A stretch of 64,000 bases of DNA, from contig NZ_JZRB01000008.1 of NCBI RefSeq assembly GCF_000964085.1, forward strand, positions 27,488 through 91,487. Reading direction: 5' to 3'. Below are positions 1 to 7,562 of the stretch, in pieces. The stretch's first letter is position 1. Each line of letters begins with the position of its first letter. Both the position numbers and the translations under genes were made by a program. Below the pieces are notes generated by a model. That model searched no databases. It saw nothing but the letters and a program-made list of their open reading frames with translations, and was not told the DNA's origin. The DNA is from Luteibacter yeojuensis (lineage in GTDB: Bacteria > Pseudomonadota > Gammaproteobacteria > Xanthomonadales > Rhodanobacteraceae).

Positions 1-387
1 TACGTGCACCGTGGCCTCGACCGCGCGCTGGCGCACGAGGTGGCCAGCCAGCTGATGGCGCACGACGCGCTGGCGGCACACGCGCGCGATGAGCTGGGGC
101 TGTCGTCGGCGACGGCGGCGCGGCCACTGCAGGCGGCCGCGGCCTCGGCCGTGAGCTTCGCCGCCGGCGCCATCGTGCCGATCCTCGCCACGGCCGCTGC
201 GCCACGCGAGCACATGGCGAAGGTGACGGTGGTGGTGTCGCTGGGTGCGCTGGCCGTGCTGGGCGCCGTGTCGGCAAGGCTGGCCGGGGCGGCCGTGTGG
301 CGCGGGGTGGGGCGGATCGTGTTTTGGGGTGCGGCGGCGATGGGGCTTACGGCGGTTGTCGGGCGGCTTTTTGGGGTGGCCGCCTGA
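1..387 (+). CDS. VIT1/CCC1 family transporter, C-terminal part (cut by window edge)
   Basis: The reading frame is already open at base 1 and ends with TGA at 385-387, so only about 128 C-terminal residues are present. The visible part starts with a helical stretch reading RGLDRALAHEVASQLMAHDA, which resembles the cytosolic metal-binding helices of the VIT1/CCC1 family. Two or three hydrophobic segments follow (about residues 45-65, 75-93 and 100-125 of the fragment), and the protein ends shortly after the last one, as in that family. Members move iron or manganese across membranes. The family is inferred from sequence pattern; the substrate is unknown. A REP-like hairpin begins 8 bases after the stop. 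Confidence 0.7.
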   Translation, partial: YVHRGLDRALAHEVASQLMAHDALAAHARDELGLSSATAARPLQAAAASAVSFAAGAIVPILATAAAPREHMAKVTVVVSLGALAVLGAVSARLAGAAVWRGVGRIVFWGAAAMGLTAVVGRLFGVAA

Positions 388-394
388 GGGGTGT

Positions 395-470
395 CATCGC
401 GCGCGAGCGCGCTCCCACAAGGGGGGCGGGCTCTGACTCTGCTTTTGTGGGAGCGCGCTTGCGCGCGATG
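395..470. repeat. REP-like inverted pair (family A)
   Basis: Two 26-base arms (395-420 and 445-470) are inverted copies with one mismatch. The core is TGTGGGAGCGCGCTTGCG. It lies between convergent genes (transporter and diguanylate cyclase), where such a hairpin may protect or end both transcripts. The same core recurs at several other intergenic sites here. Confidence 0.85.
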
Positions 471-477
471 CGTTTAG

Positions 478-1851
478 TCAGCCCGCCACGCAGCGGTTAC
501 GCCCACCGTTCTTCGCCGTATACAACGCAAGATCCGCCCGCTCGAACACCGCCTGCGGCGTATCGCCCTGGCGGAACTGGGCCACGCCGATCGAGGCGGT
601 GACGCGCACGGGCTGGCGGCTGGCGTGGAAGGCCAGGTGCTGGATCTTGCCGCGCAGGCGTTCGCATACCTGCAGCGATTCGGCCTCGTCCGCGCCGTCG
701 AAGATGACGATGAATTCCTCGCCGCCGTAGCGGGCCACGAAATCCACCGGCCGCACGTGCTTCAGCAACGCCTGGCCGATGACGCGCAGGACGGCATCGC
801 CCGCGGTGTGGCCGTAGGTGTCGTTGATGCTCTTGAAGTGGTCGATGTCGATGGCCGCGATGGAGAGCGGGCGCGACGTGGTCAGCCAGCTCTCGAACGC
901 CGCCTCGATGCGTTTTTCGTACGCGAGGCGGTTGGGCATGCCGATCATCGTATCGGTCTGGGCCAGCTCGTGCTCGCGTTCCAGCGAGCGCTGCAGTGCG
1001 TTGCGCTCGGTTTCCAGCTGCTCCACGCGCATGCGCATTTTTTCGGCGCGGTCGCGGTAGGCGGTGAGGCGGGCCCCCTCGCGCTCGCGGAAATCGCGGA
1101 AGCACGCGGCGATGGTCTCGAGGCTGGCGTTCACCCGCTCGCGCAGCTCGTGCGCGTCTTCGCTCTCCAGCGCGGCCTCGCCCAGCAGGCGCATCTCGTG
1201 GGCCACGGAGGCATCCAGCGCCTGGCCATTGGCCTCGCCCGTGCTCTGGTCGGCCAGCTCGCGGGCCATGTACTGGGTCATCTCGTCGAGGCGGCCGGCG
1301 ATGTGGCGCAGCACGGCCTGGAGCGCATCGATCTCGCGCTGCATGCCGATGCGCTGCTCGTTCACCAGGTCGGCGAGGCGATCGCCGCAGGCGGCCAGGG
1401 CCACCAGGTCGCCGGCATCGGCCACGTCGCGGCGCAGGTCGTTGGCACGGTCGGCCAGCTTGGGCTGCACCACGATGCGGTCGACCAGGCGGTGCAGGGA
1501 GGATTGCACGGACGAGCCGTACTCCCCGCGCTGCGGCCGGGTGATGGGGATGGCGCGTTCCTCGGGCCCGCGCAAAGGGCGCGCGGCCAGGGCCTCCAGC
1601 GCATCGCGCAGGCCATTGGAAAGGGATTCCAGCACCATCGCATCGGCGGGGCCGGTGGCGAGGGCGGCGGTGAGGCGCTCGATGTGCGGGTCGACCTGGT
1701 CATGCGCCCCATGGGCGGCACGGGTGAGGCTACCGACGAGCTGCCTCAGCACCGACTCCACGGCCCGCCACTGGGCTTCTTCGCGGGTCAGCCGGTCGAG
1801 GGCTTCGCGGTATTTGCTTTCCCAGAGCTGGTTGTCCAAACGCGGCCCCAA
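478..1851 (-). CDS. Diguanylate cyclase (GGDEF domain)
   Basis: Predicted 457-residue cytoplasmic enzyme making cyclic di-GMP from two GTP. The C-terminal third is a GGDEF domain: the active-site loop is GGEEF at about residues 376-380, the form found in active cyclases. An RxxD inhibitory site (RPVD, about 367-370) sits exactly five residues before it, so product feedback inhibition is expected. The N-terminal 280 residues are charged and helical, probably coiled coil, with no membrane segment or recognised sensor domain. The first codon of the open frame is TTG at 1851; another TTG lies at 1839 and neither has a strong ribosome site, so the start is uncertain. It is last in a minus-strand row after the MFS gene (66-base gap). 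Confidence 0.9.
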   Translation of the reverse strand: MGPRLDNQLWESKYREALDRLTREEAQWRAVESVLRQLVGSLTRAAHGAHDQVDPHIERLTAALATGPADAMVLESLSNGLRDALEALAARPLRGPEERAIPITRPQRGEYGSSVQSSLHRLVDRIVVQPKLADRANDLRRDVADAGDLVALAACGDRLADLVNEQRIGMQREIDALQAVLRHIAGRLDEMTQYMARELADQSTGEANGQALDASVAHEMRLLGEAALESEDAHELRERVNASLETIAACFRDFREREGARLTAYRDRAEKMRMRVEQLETERNALQRSLEREHELAQTDTMIGMPNRLAYEKRIEAAFESWLTTSRPLSIAAIDIDHFKSINDTYGHTAGDAVLRVIGQALLKHVRPVDFVARYGGEEFIVIFDGADEAESLQVCERLRGKIQHLAFHASRQPVRVTASIGVAQFRQGDTPQAVFERADLALYTAKNGGRNRCVAG

Positions 1852-1917
1852 CTTTCGCGTGAAGTTTCTTAAGTACTTCGCGCATCATACGACGAAATCT
1901 GGCAATTTCGATCTGTC

Positions 1918-3180
1918 TTATGGCGGAGGTGCCGCCGGCGCGACGTGCCGAGTAGCCCTTGCCGCCACCACGGCGCCCACCGCCACGAGGCCCGCCGCCA
2001 GCAGGAACGCGATGCCCGGCAGGTGGACCTGCCGCTCCGGGGCAATCGAGAACGCGAAGATCTGCGCGAACAGGTAAGGCCCGAAGATGCCGGCGAAGCT
2101 GCCCATGCTGGTAATGGCGCCCTGCAGGCGGCCTTGCTGGTCGGGCGGCACGCAGCGAGTCATGATCGACTGGATGGGCGGCCCGGCCAGGCCCCAGAGC
2201 GACATCAGCGGGATACCGACGAGGAACACCCAGCCCACGCTGGCCAGGCCCATGACGGCGAAGGCCGCCGTGCCGAAGACCATGCCAGCGACCAGCACCG
2301 GGCGCTCGCCGAAGCGGCCGGTCAGCTTGCCGGTGAGGAACGCCTGCACCGAGCCGTCGCAGGCGCCGACCAGGGCCAGCACGAAGCCCACGGCCTGGGC
2401 GCCCCAGTGGTAGCGGTAATCGGCGTACAGCACGAACGTGGTCTGGAGCACGTAGTGCGCCAGGTAGAACAGGAACATGACGATGGCCAGCCCGAACACC
2501 GTGGGGCTGCAGCGGAGCAGGCGCAGGGCGCCCAGCGGGTGGGCGCTGTGCGGCTCGAACCGGGCGGCGCGCCGTTCCGGCGGCAGCGACTCGGGCAGGA
2601 TGAAGAAGCCATACAGGAAGTTGGTGAGCGCCAGGCCCGCCGCCACCCAGAACGGCAGGCGCAGGTCGATGGTGCCGAGGAAGCCGCCCAGCGCCGGGCC
2701 GATGATGAAGCCGATGCCGAAGGCGCCACCGAGCAGGCCGAAGGCGCCGGCGCGTTTCTCCGGCGGCGTCACGTCCGCGATGTAGGCATTGGCGGTGGTG
2801 AAGCTGGCGGCCGTCATGCCCGAGATGATGCGGCCCACGAACAGCAGCCACAGCGACGGCGCCAGGGCCATCAGCACGAAGTCGAGGCCCAGGCCGAGGT
2901 TCGACAGCAGGATGACGGGGCGGCGGCCGAACCGGTCGGAGAGCGCGCCCTGGATGGGCGAGGACACGAATTGCACCGCGGCGAACACCGTGCCGAAGAT
3001 GCCGACCCACCAGGCGGCGTTGCTGACGCCGCCGCCCGTCATCGCCTCGATGAGGTGCGGCAACACCGGGATGATGATGCCGAAGGCCAGGATGTCGATC
3101 AGCACCGTGACGAAGACGAACGCCACCGCGGCGCGGCGCACCGGGGTGGGCAGCGGTGTGTGCGTCGCGTCGTCAGCCAT
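1918..3180 (-). CDS. MFS transporter, TCR/Tet-like drug:proton antiporter
   Basis: A 420-residue protein with about twelve hydrophobic segments. The loop between segments 2 and 3 carries the major facilitator motif [15 protein letters not shown] (about residues 78-91). The start ([19 protein letters not shown]) and the motif spacing are typical of the tetracycline/multidrug exporter branch. The substrate cannot be read from sequence. The ATG at 3178-3180 lies inside the end of the upstream antiporter gene (8-base overlap), so the two are probably co-transcribed and translationally coupled. Confidence 0.88.
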   Translation of the reverse strand: MADDATHTPLPTPVRRAAVAFVFVTVLIDILAFGIIIPVLPHLIEAMTGGGVSNAAWWVGIFGTVFAAVQFVSSPIQGALSDRFGRRPVILLSNLGLGLDFVLMALAPSLWLLFVGRIISGMTAASFTTANAYIADVTPPEKRAGAFGLLGGAFGIGFIIGPALGGFLGTIDLRLPFWVAAGLALTNFLYGFFILPESLPPERRAARFEPHSAHPLGALRLLRCSPTVFGLAIVMFLFYLAHYVLQTTFVLYADYRYHWGAQAVGFVLALVGACDGSVQAFLTGKLTGRFGERPVLVAGMVFGTAAFAVMGLASVGWVFLVGIPLMSLWGLAGPPIQSIMTRCVPPDQQGRLQGAITSMGSFAGIFGPYLFAQIFAFSIAPERQVHLPGIAFLLAAGLVAVGAVVAARATRHVAPAAPPP

Positions 3181-4360
3181 GGCCGCGCAGCTTGAGGCGG
3201 GGCGCGACGAACGGCACGGTGAGCATGGTGCTCGCCACGGCCATGAGCAGCAGCGCGGTGAACGTCTCGCTCGTGATCATGTGCTTGTCGAGCAGCACGT
3301 TGACGAAGATGATCATGATCAGCGCCTTCGTCTGCAGCAGCCAGCCGATGATCCATGCATCGCCGCGCTGCCAGCCCAGCAGCTTGCCCGCGAGGCCCAC
3401 GCCCGCGAGCTTGCCCAGCACCGAGGCCACCAGGAGGATGCCCGCGGCGACGAACACCGCGGCGCCGCCCACGTTCCAGTTCGTGCGCAGGCCCGTGGAG
3501 AGGAAGAACACCGGCATGACCACCAGCAGCACGTTGTCGCGCAACTGGTCGAGGCGCGAGAGCGTGAACCAGTCGCGCTCCATCACGGCACCGGCGAGGA
3601 ACGCGCCCACCATGAAGTGCAGGCCGCACCAGTCGGCGCCGTAGCCGCAGGCGGCAAGCCACACCAGGCCGATGTAGTAGCGGTCGTCTTCGGTCACCCG
3701 GGCCATGAGGCGGCGGAAGCCCCACGACGCCACGGCGAACACCGCCAGGAACGCCGCCTGGTGGCCCACGCGCTTCCAGTCGAGCAGCAGGATCGCCAAC
3801 ACGGCCCAGATGGCGAGGTCGTCCAGGCTCGCGTAGCGCAACACGCGCTGGCCCAGCGGCTCGCGCAGCATGCCCAGCTTGTTCATGAGCAGGATGAGGA
3901 TGGGCAGGGCGGTGACCGCGCAGGCCATGCCGATGCCGGCGACGAACTGCCACGTCTGCGCCTCGGGGCCCATCCAGCCGTCGCGCCAGGCGAGCAGGCC
4001 GAAGGCCGCGGCGCAGCCGGCCAGCATGGGCACGCCCAGGGCCAGGGCCGCCGTGGTGCCGCACTCCCGCCGCTGGCGCCACACTTCGCGCGGGTCGAGC
4101 TCGATGCCGGCGATCCATACGAACGCCATCACCGCCCACCACGCGATGCCATTGAGCGCGCCGATGACCGGCGGCGCGAACACCGTGGAGTAGTACTCAG
4201 GGAACACCTTGCCGAGCACCCCCGGCCCGAGCAGGATGCCGGTGAGGATCTGCACCACCACCAGCGGTGCCCAGTAATCGGTGCGGAACACCCGCCAGAC
4301 CAGGTAAGGCACGCCAAGGATGATCACCATGGCGATCAGGAACAGTTCCGTCGTACTCAT
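3173..4360 (-). CDS. Cation:proton antiporter (CPA2/Kef-like membrane domain)
   Basis: A 395-residue polytopic membrane protein with around eleven to thirteen hydrophobic segments. It has glycine-rich features of the sodium/proton exchanger fold (GILLGPGVLG near residue 40) and the acidic motif YASLDDLAIWAVLAI in the middle, where aspartates in this family carry the transported ion. There is no C-terminal TrkA-N domain, so it is shorter than full Kef proteins. I chose the ATG at 4360, not the longer frame opening at 4549, because GGGAGGGG lies just upstream and the extra residues are out-of-frame reading of the EF-hand gene. It is followed by the MFS gene (8-base overlap) and preceded by the EF-hand gene (43-base gap). 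Confidence 0.85.
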   Translation of the reverse strand: MSTTELFLIAMVIILGVPYLVWRVFRTDYWAPLVVVQILTGILLGPGVLGKVFPEYYSTVFAPPVIGALNGIAWWAVMAFVWIAGIELDPREVWRQRRECGTTAALALGVPMLAGCAAAFGLLAWRDGWMGPEAQTWQFVAGIGMACAVTALPILILLMNKLGMLREPLGQRVLRYASLDDLAIWAVLAILLLDWKRVGHQAAFLAVFAVASWGFRRLMARVTEDDRYYIGLVWLAACGYGADWCGLHFMVGAFLAGAVMERDWFTLSRLDQLRDNVLLVVMPVFFLSTGLRTNWNVGGAAVFVAAGILLVASVLGKLAGVGLAGKLLGWQRGDAWIIGWLLQTKALIMIIFVNVLLDKHMITSETFTALLLMAVASTMLTVPFVAPRLKLRGHG

Positions 4361-4403
4361 GCAGCCCCTCCCAAGGATCGCGCAAGGGTAGCGGAACGCG
4401 GCG

Positions 4404-4751
4404 CTATTGCGGAGGCTGCGCCAGCTCTTTCGCGCTGAGGTAGCCGTCCTTGTTCTTGTCCAGCTTGTGGAACTGCTGGATGAGGCTGCGCTGGAACGCG
4501 TCGAGGCGGATGGGCCGCGCGCCGGGGCGCATGGGGCCGTCGTTGGCATCGATGACGCCGTCGCCGTTGATGTCCATGCGCATGAACCCCTGGCTCATGT
4601 AGCGCACGTACTCCGCCTCGTCGACCTTGCCGTCGCCGTTGCCGTCCATCCGTTGTAAGTATTCTTTCGGGGTGCCGGGCAGGCCCTGCGCCATGGCGGC
4701 CGTGGTGGCGAGGCACAGGCCGGCGAAGGCGGCGCGGGTACCACGGTTCAT
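4404..4751 (-). CDS. Exported EF-hand calcium-binding protein
   Basis: A 115-residue protein with an N-terminal signal peptide (cleavage predicted after AMA, about residue 21). Three EF-hand loops are visible: DGNGDGKVDEAE, DINGDGVIDAND and DKNKDGYLSAKE. The first and third keep the D-x-D/N-x-DG-x-x-x-x-x-E pattern; the second has D instead of E at position 12. It is expected to bind calcium in the periplasm. It is the first gene of a likely minus-strand operon with the antiporter and MFS genes and is divergent from cysK (83-base gap). Its role there is unknown. Confidence 0.85.
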   Translation of the reverse strand: MNRGTRAAFAGLCLATTAAMAQGLPGTPKEYLQRMDGNGDGKVDEAEYVRYMSQGFMRMDINGDGVIDANDGPMRPGARPIRLDAFQRSLIQQFHKLDKNKDGYLSAKELAQPPQ

Positions 4752-4834
4752 GCATAGCCCTAATGGTGGTTTGTGCGGCCGGGCGGGCTCGGAGTAGGCT
4801 CGAACGCCTTGCCCCTGCCCCCAAGGAACCGACC

Positions 4835-5788
4835 ATGATCTACGAGAGCATCCTCGACACGATCGGCCGTACGCCCATCGTGCGCCTGCATCGCGTGGCC
4901 CCGGCCCACGTCAGTCTGTACGCCAAGGTCGAATCCTTCAATCCCGGCGGTTCCGTCAAGGATCGCCTGGCCATCGCCGTCATCCTCGACGCCGAGCGCC
5001 AGGGCCTGCTGAAGCCCGGCGATACCGTCATCGAGGCCACCTCGGGCAATACGGGCGTCGCCCTCGCCATGGTCTGCGCGGCGAAAGGCTACAAGTTCGT
5101 GGCCACCATGGCCGATTCGTTCTCCATGGAGCGCCGCAAGCTGATGCGCGCGTATGGCGCCAAGGTCATTCTCACGCCCGCCGCCGAGCGCGGCAGCGGC
5201 ATGGTCCGCAAGGCCGAGGCGCTGGCCGCGAAACACGGCTGGTTCCTGCCGCGCCAGTTCCAGAACCCGGCCAACCCCGCCTACCACCGCCAGACCACGG
5301 CCGCGGAGATCCTCCAGGATTTCGCCGGCCGGCGCCTGGATGCCTTCGTCACCGGATGGGGCACGGGCGGCACCCTCACGGGCGTGGGCGAGGTGCTGAA
5401 GGTGGCGCGGCCGGAGACCCGCATCATCGTCAGCGAGCCCACCGCCGCGCCGCTGCTGCAGGACAAACCATGGTCCCCGCACAAGATCCAGGGCTGGACC
5501 CCGGATTTCGTGCCCGAGGTGCTCAACCGCGCCGTGCCCGACCAGAACATCCCGGTGGACGAGGTGCTGGCCCGCGACACCGCCCGCCGCCTCGCCGCGG
5601 AGGAAGGCCTCTTCGTGGGCATCTCCGCCGGCGCCACCGTGGCGGCCGCGCTCGAGTACGCCAGGGGGGCGGGCGAGGGCACCGTCATCCTCGCGATGCT
5701 GCCCGACACGGGCGAGCGCTACCTGTCGACGTTCCTCACGGAAGGCATGAACGAAGGCAGCGACGAAGACTGGCTGGCCACCCTCTGA
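4835..5788 (+). CDS. cysK: Cysteine synthase A (O-acetylserine sulfhydrylase)
   Basis: A 317-residue PLP enzyme converting O-acetylserine and sulfide to cysteine. The PLP lysine is K42 in NPGGSVKDR. The substrate-binding loop TSGNTG is at 69-74, and the phosphate loop GTGGT is near 175-180; the GTGGTLTG form points to CysK more than CysM. The C-terminal GERYLST motif is also present. The length is normal. The open frame extends to 4763, but the ATG at 4835 has AAGGA at the right distance and begins the conserved MIYESILDTIGRTP sequence. Confidence 0.93.
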   Translation: MIYESILDTIGRTPIVRLHRVAPAHVSLYAKVESFNPGGSVKDRLAIAVILDAERQGLLKPGDTVIEATSGNTGVALAMVCAAKGYKFVATMADSFSMERRKLMRAYGAKVILTPAAERGSGMVRKAEALAAKHGWFLPRQFQNPANPAYHRQTTAAEILQDFAGRRLDAFVTGWGTGGTLTGVGEVLKVARPETRIIVSEPTAAPLLQDKPWSPHKIQGWTPDFVPEVLNRAVPDQNIPVDEVLARDTARRLAAEEGLFVGISAGATVAAALEYARGAGEGTVILAMLPDTGERYLSTFLTEGMNEGSDEDWLATL

Positions 5789-5814
5789 GCCTGCCAGGAC
5801 CCCTGTGCAAGCCC

Positions 5815-5839
5815 TGTGGGAGCCAGCTTGCTGGCGATA
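5815..5839. repeat. REP-like single arm (variant of family A)
   Basis: TGTGGGAGCCAGCTTGCTGG followed by CGATA, 26 bases after the cysK stop. It has the layout of the family A core with AGCC/GGCT in place of GCGC. No second arm is close by. Confidence 0.55.
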
Positions 5840-5936
5840 GCTCCTGAACCAGTGACGTTCCGGGAACATCCCGCACGCATCGCCATCACACCCGCACCGG
5901 CACGGTGGGTTCCTCGAACGCCAAGGAGCCCACCCC

Positions 5937-6362
5937 ATGATCTTCTTCCGCAAGAGCCTCGCGACAGAACTCACCGGCCGCGCCGAGCGCCTCGCGGGTG
6001 CCATCACCCATGACCGCACCCGCGAAGCCAGCGGCGCCGTGCGCCAGTACGCCGGCCACGCCGGTGTCGTCGCCAGCCGTGCCGCGACGCGCGCCAGCAA
6101 GCAGGCCACCCGCGCCGCCGCGCGCGCCGGCAAGCAGCTGCGCAGCCACCCGCGTGGGTCCATCGCCGTGGGCGCCGGCCTCGGCGTCGCCGCCATCACC
6201 GCCGCCTGGCTACTACGCCGCTACCAGCACAAGCAACACCTGGCGAGCCTCGAGCACGACGAACACGACCCGACGCGCTACCGCGCGACGAACGCCGCAG
6301 GCGATGCGCTGGATGGCACCGGCGAGGACAACCCGGTACCCGGCGAGTCGGGTGTGTACTGA
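5937..6362 (+). CDS. Small predicted membrane protein, weakly ElaB/DUF883-like
   Basis: A 141-residue basic protein. Residues 1-70 are alanine- and arginine-rich and helical, followed by one hydrophobic segment (SIAVGAGLGVAAITAAWLL, about 77-95), two arginines and an acidic tail of about 45 residues. The long amphipathic region before a single membrane anchor resembles ElaB/YqjD (DUF883) proteins that tether ribosomes to the membrane, but those usually end just after the anchor, so this is a loose comparison. The ATG follows CAAGGAG at good spacing. No assigned function. Confidence 0.7.
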   Translation: MIFFRKSLATELTGRAERLAGAITHDRTREASGAVRQYAGHAGVVASRAATRASKQATRAAARAGKQLRSHPRGSIAVGAGLGVAAITAAWLLRRYQHKQHLASLEHDEHDPTRYRATNAAGDALDGTGEDNPVPGESGVY

Positions 6363-6371
6363 CCACATATC

Positions 6372-6391
6372 GTGTAGCGAAAACCCTACAC
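6372..6391. promoter_or_regulatory. Inverted repeat upstream of the VapBC45-like pair (possible operator)
   Basis: GTGTAG, 8 bases, CTACAC: a perfect 6-base inverted repeat about 55 bases before the antitoxin-like ATG. Toxin-antitoxin operons are commonly repressed by their antitoxin at such sites, so this is a candidate operator. A hairpin ending the upstream gene is the alternative, though no T-run follows. Confidence 0.4.
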
Positions 6392-6446
6392 AAGATCGCG
6401 GAGTTGTCTGATTTCGTTTCATGCGCGCAATCCATAGGATGCGCGC

Positions 6447-7151
6447 ATGACTACGTTCGAACCCCGCCCTTTTCCGTTCGGTATCGGCATCTACTCGTTC
6501 TGGGATGCCGCTCGGTATATCGGAGCCACCAGTCGCGACGTGCGGCGGTGGATCCGTGCCTACAGCCCCAGCCCGCGGGCCGGTAACCCCATTCCACTTT
6601 GGGATTCCCAACTGCTTGAGTGGCGACGGCGGGGCGTGGGTTTCCGCGATCTCGTCGAGCTCCGCTTCGTTCGCGCCATGCGAGCCGAGGGTGTGACGTT
6701 GCCGGTCATTCGCCGGGTTCTCCAACTTGGTCGCGAGAGCCTGCGTACGCCTTATCCGATCACCTGCGACCGCTTTCGCGAGATCGGCAAGCAGATTTTC
6801 CTCGAAGCGCTGGCCACCGAGGGCATCACGCATGCCCGCTTCGACGATGTAGCGCGGCGTCGCGTTTTGAGGATCGTCGCAGGTACGCACCTTCGTCGAG
6901 GCATTGAACTGAATGCGCAGGACCAGGCGACGCGTTGGTTTCCCCTGCCGCGAAGCCAGGTGGTCGTCCTTGATCCGGATCGAAGAGCCGGTGACCCGAT
7001 CCTTACCGACTCGGGGGTGCCGACCGTCGCCATCGCTGCGGCATACAAGGCGGACAAGGAAGACGCCCGGTTCGTCGCGTGGCAATACGAGATCACGGAG
7101 GCGGACGTCCGGGCGGCGGTGCACTTCGAGACCAGGTGGTGTTCCGCGTGA
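6447..7151 (+). CDS. VapB45-like antitoxin (HTH plus DUF433)
   Basis: A 234-residue protein. The N-terminal part (about 15-95) looks like a MerR-type helix-turn-helix: IYSFWDAARYIGATSRDVRRW, then FRDLVELRFVRAMRAEGVTL. The C-terminal part (about 168-230) matches the DUF433 pattern: VVLDPDRRAGDPILTDSGVP, then a helix and ITEADVRAAVHFE. This architecture is typical of VapB45-type antitoxins, which neutralise a PIN-like partner and bind their own promoter. It overlaps the toxin-like gene. A short AGGA precedes the ATG. The region looks less GC-biased than its neighbours, in keeping with a mobile accessory pair, but I did not compute this. Confidence 0.78.
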   Translation: MTTFEPRPFPFGIGIYSFWDAARYIGATSRDVRRWIRAYSPSPRAGNPIPLWDSQLLEWRRRGVGFRDLVELRFVRAMRAEGVTLPVIRRVLQLGRESLRTPYPITCDRFREIGKQIFLEALATEGITHARFDDVARRRVLRIVAGTHLRRGIELNAQDQATRWFPLPRSQVVVLDPDRRAGDPILTDSGVPTVAIAAAYKADKEDARFVAWQYEITEADVRAAVHFETRWCSA

Positions 7152-7549
7152 AAGCGCAGGTCGACGAGAACATCTCGCCCGCCCTGGCGCGGGCCCTGGA
7201 TTGCCTCGTTGAAGACGCGGGCCACCGTGTCGTGCACGTCACGACCATGCATGCGCGGGGCACGGCCGACACCCGGATGCTGTCGCTCGCCGGTAAGCTT
7301 GGAGTCGATATCCACGTGACCCACGACTACCATCACAAGAGTCAGGACGAGCGCGATGCGATCGTCGAAGGCAACTTGCTTGTCTTCATCCTCTCGAAGA
7401 GCTGGTCGCCGCACACCTTCTTTGAGAAGGCATCGCGCCTGATCCACTGGTGGCCGCGAATCCTTGCCGCCTGCGTAACACCGCGTCGCCCCGGCATTTA
7501 TATCGTGCCGTGGCGATCGGAGAGTCGGCGATTCGAGAGGGTCGGCTAG
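7139..7549 (+). CDS. VapC45-like toxin, PIN-like (DUF5615-type)
   Basis: About 136 residues. It starts QVDENISPALARAL, the first acidic strand of the VapC45/DUF5615 PIN-like fold, has VDIHVTHDYHHKSQDE in the middle (second acidic site) and ends in a conserved hydrophobic region, FFEKASRLIHWWPRI. PIN-domain toxins are Mg-dependent RNases; this subgroup is poorly studied. No ATG is available: GTG at 7139 (GAG 8 bases upstream, 13-base overlap with the antitoxin) or GTG at 7148 (GTGA overlap) are the candidate starts. Either way the pair is translationally coupled. It converges on the condensin SMC gene with a 13-base gap. Confidence 0.75.
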   Translation: MFRVKAQVDENISPALARALDCLVEDAGHRVVHVTTMHARGTADTRMLSLAGKLGVDIHVTHDYHHKSQDERDAIVEGNLLVFILSKSWSPHTFFEKASRLIHWWPRILAACVTPRRPGIYIVPWRSESRRFERVG

Positions 7550-7562
7550 CGGTCGTTTTGCA

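Noticed and set aside
4361..4549. N-terminal extension of the antiporter
   Set aside because: It reads through the EF-hand gene out of frame and has low-complexity composition, while the ATG at 4360 has a strong ribosome site.
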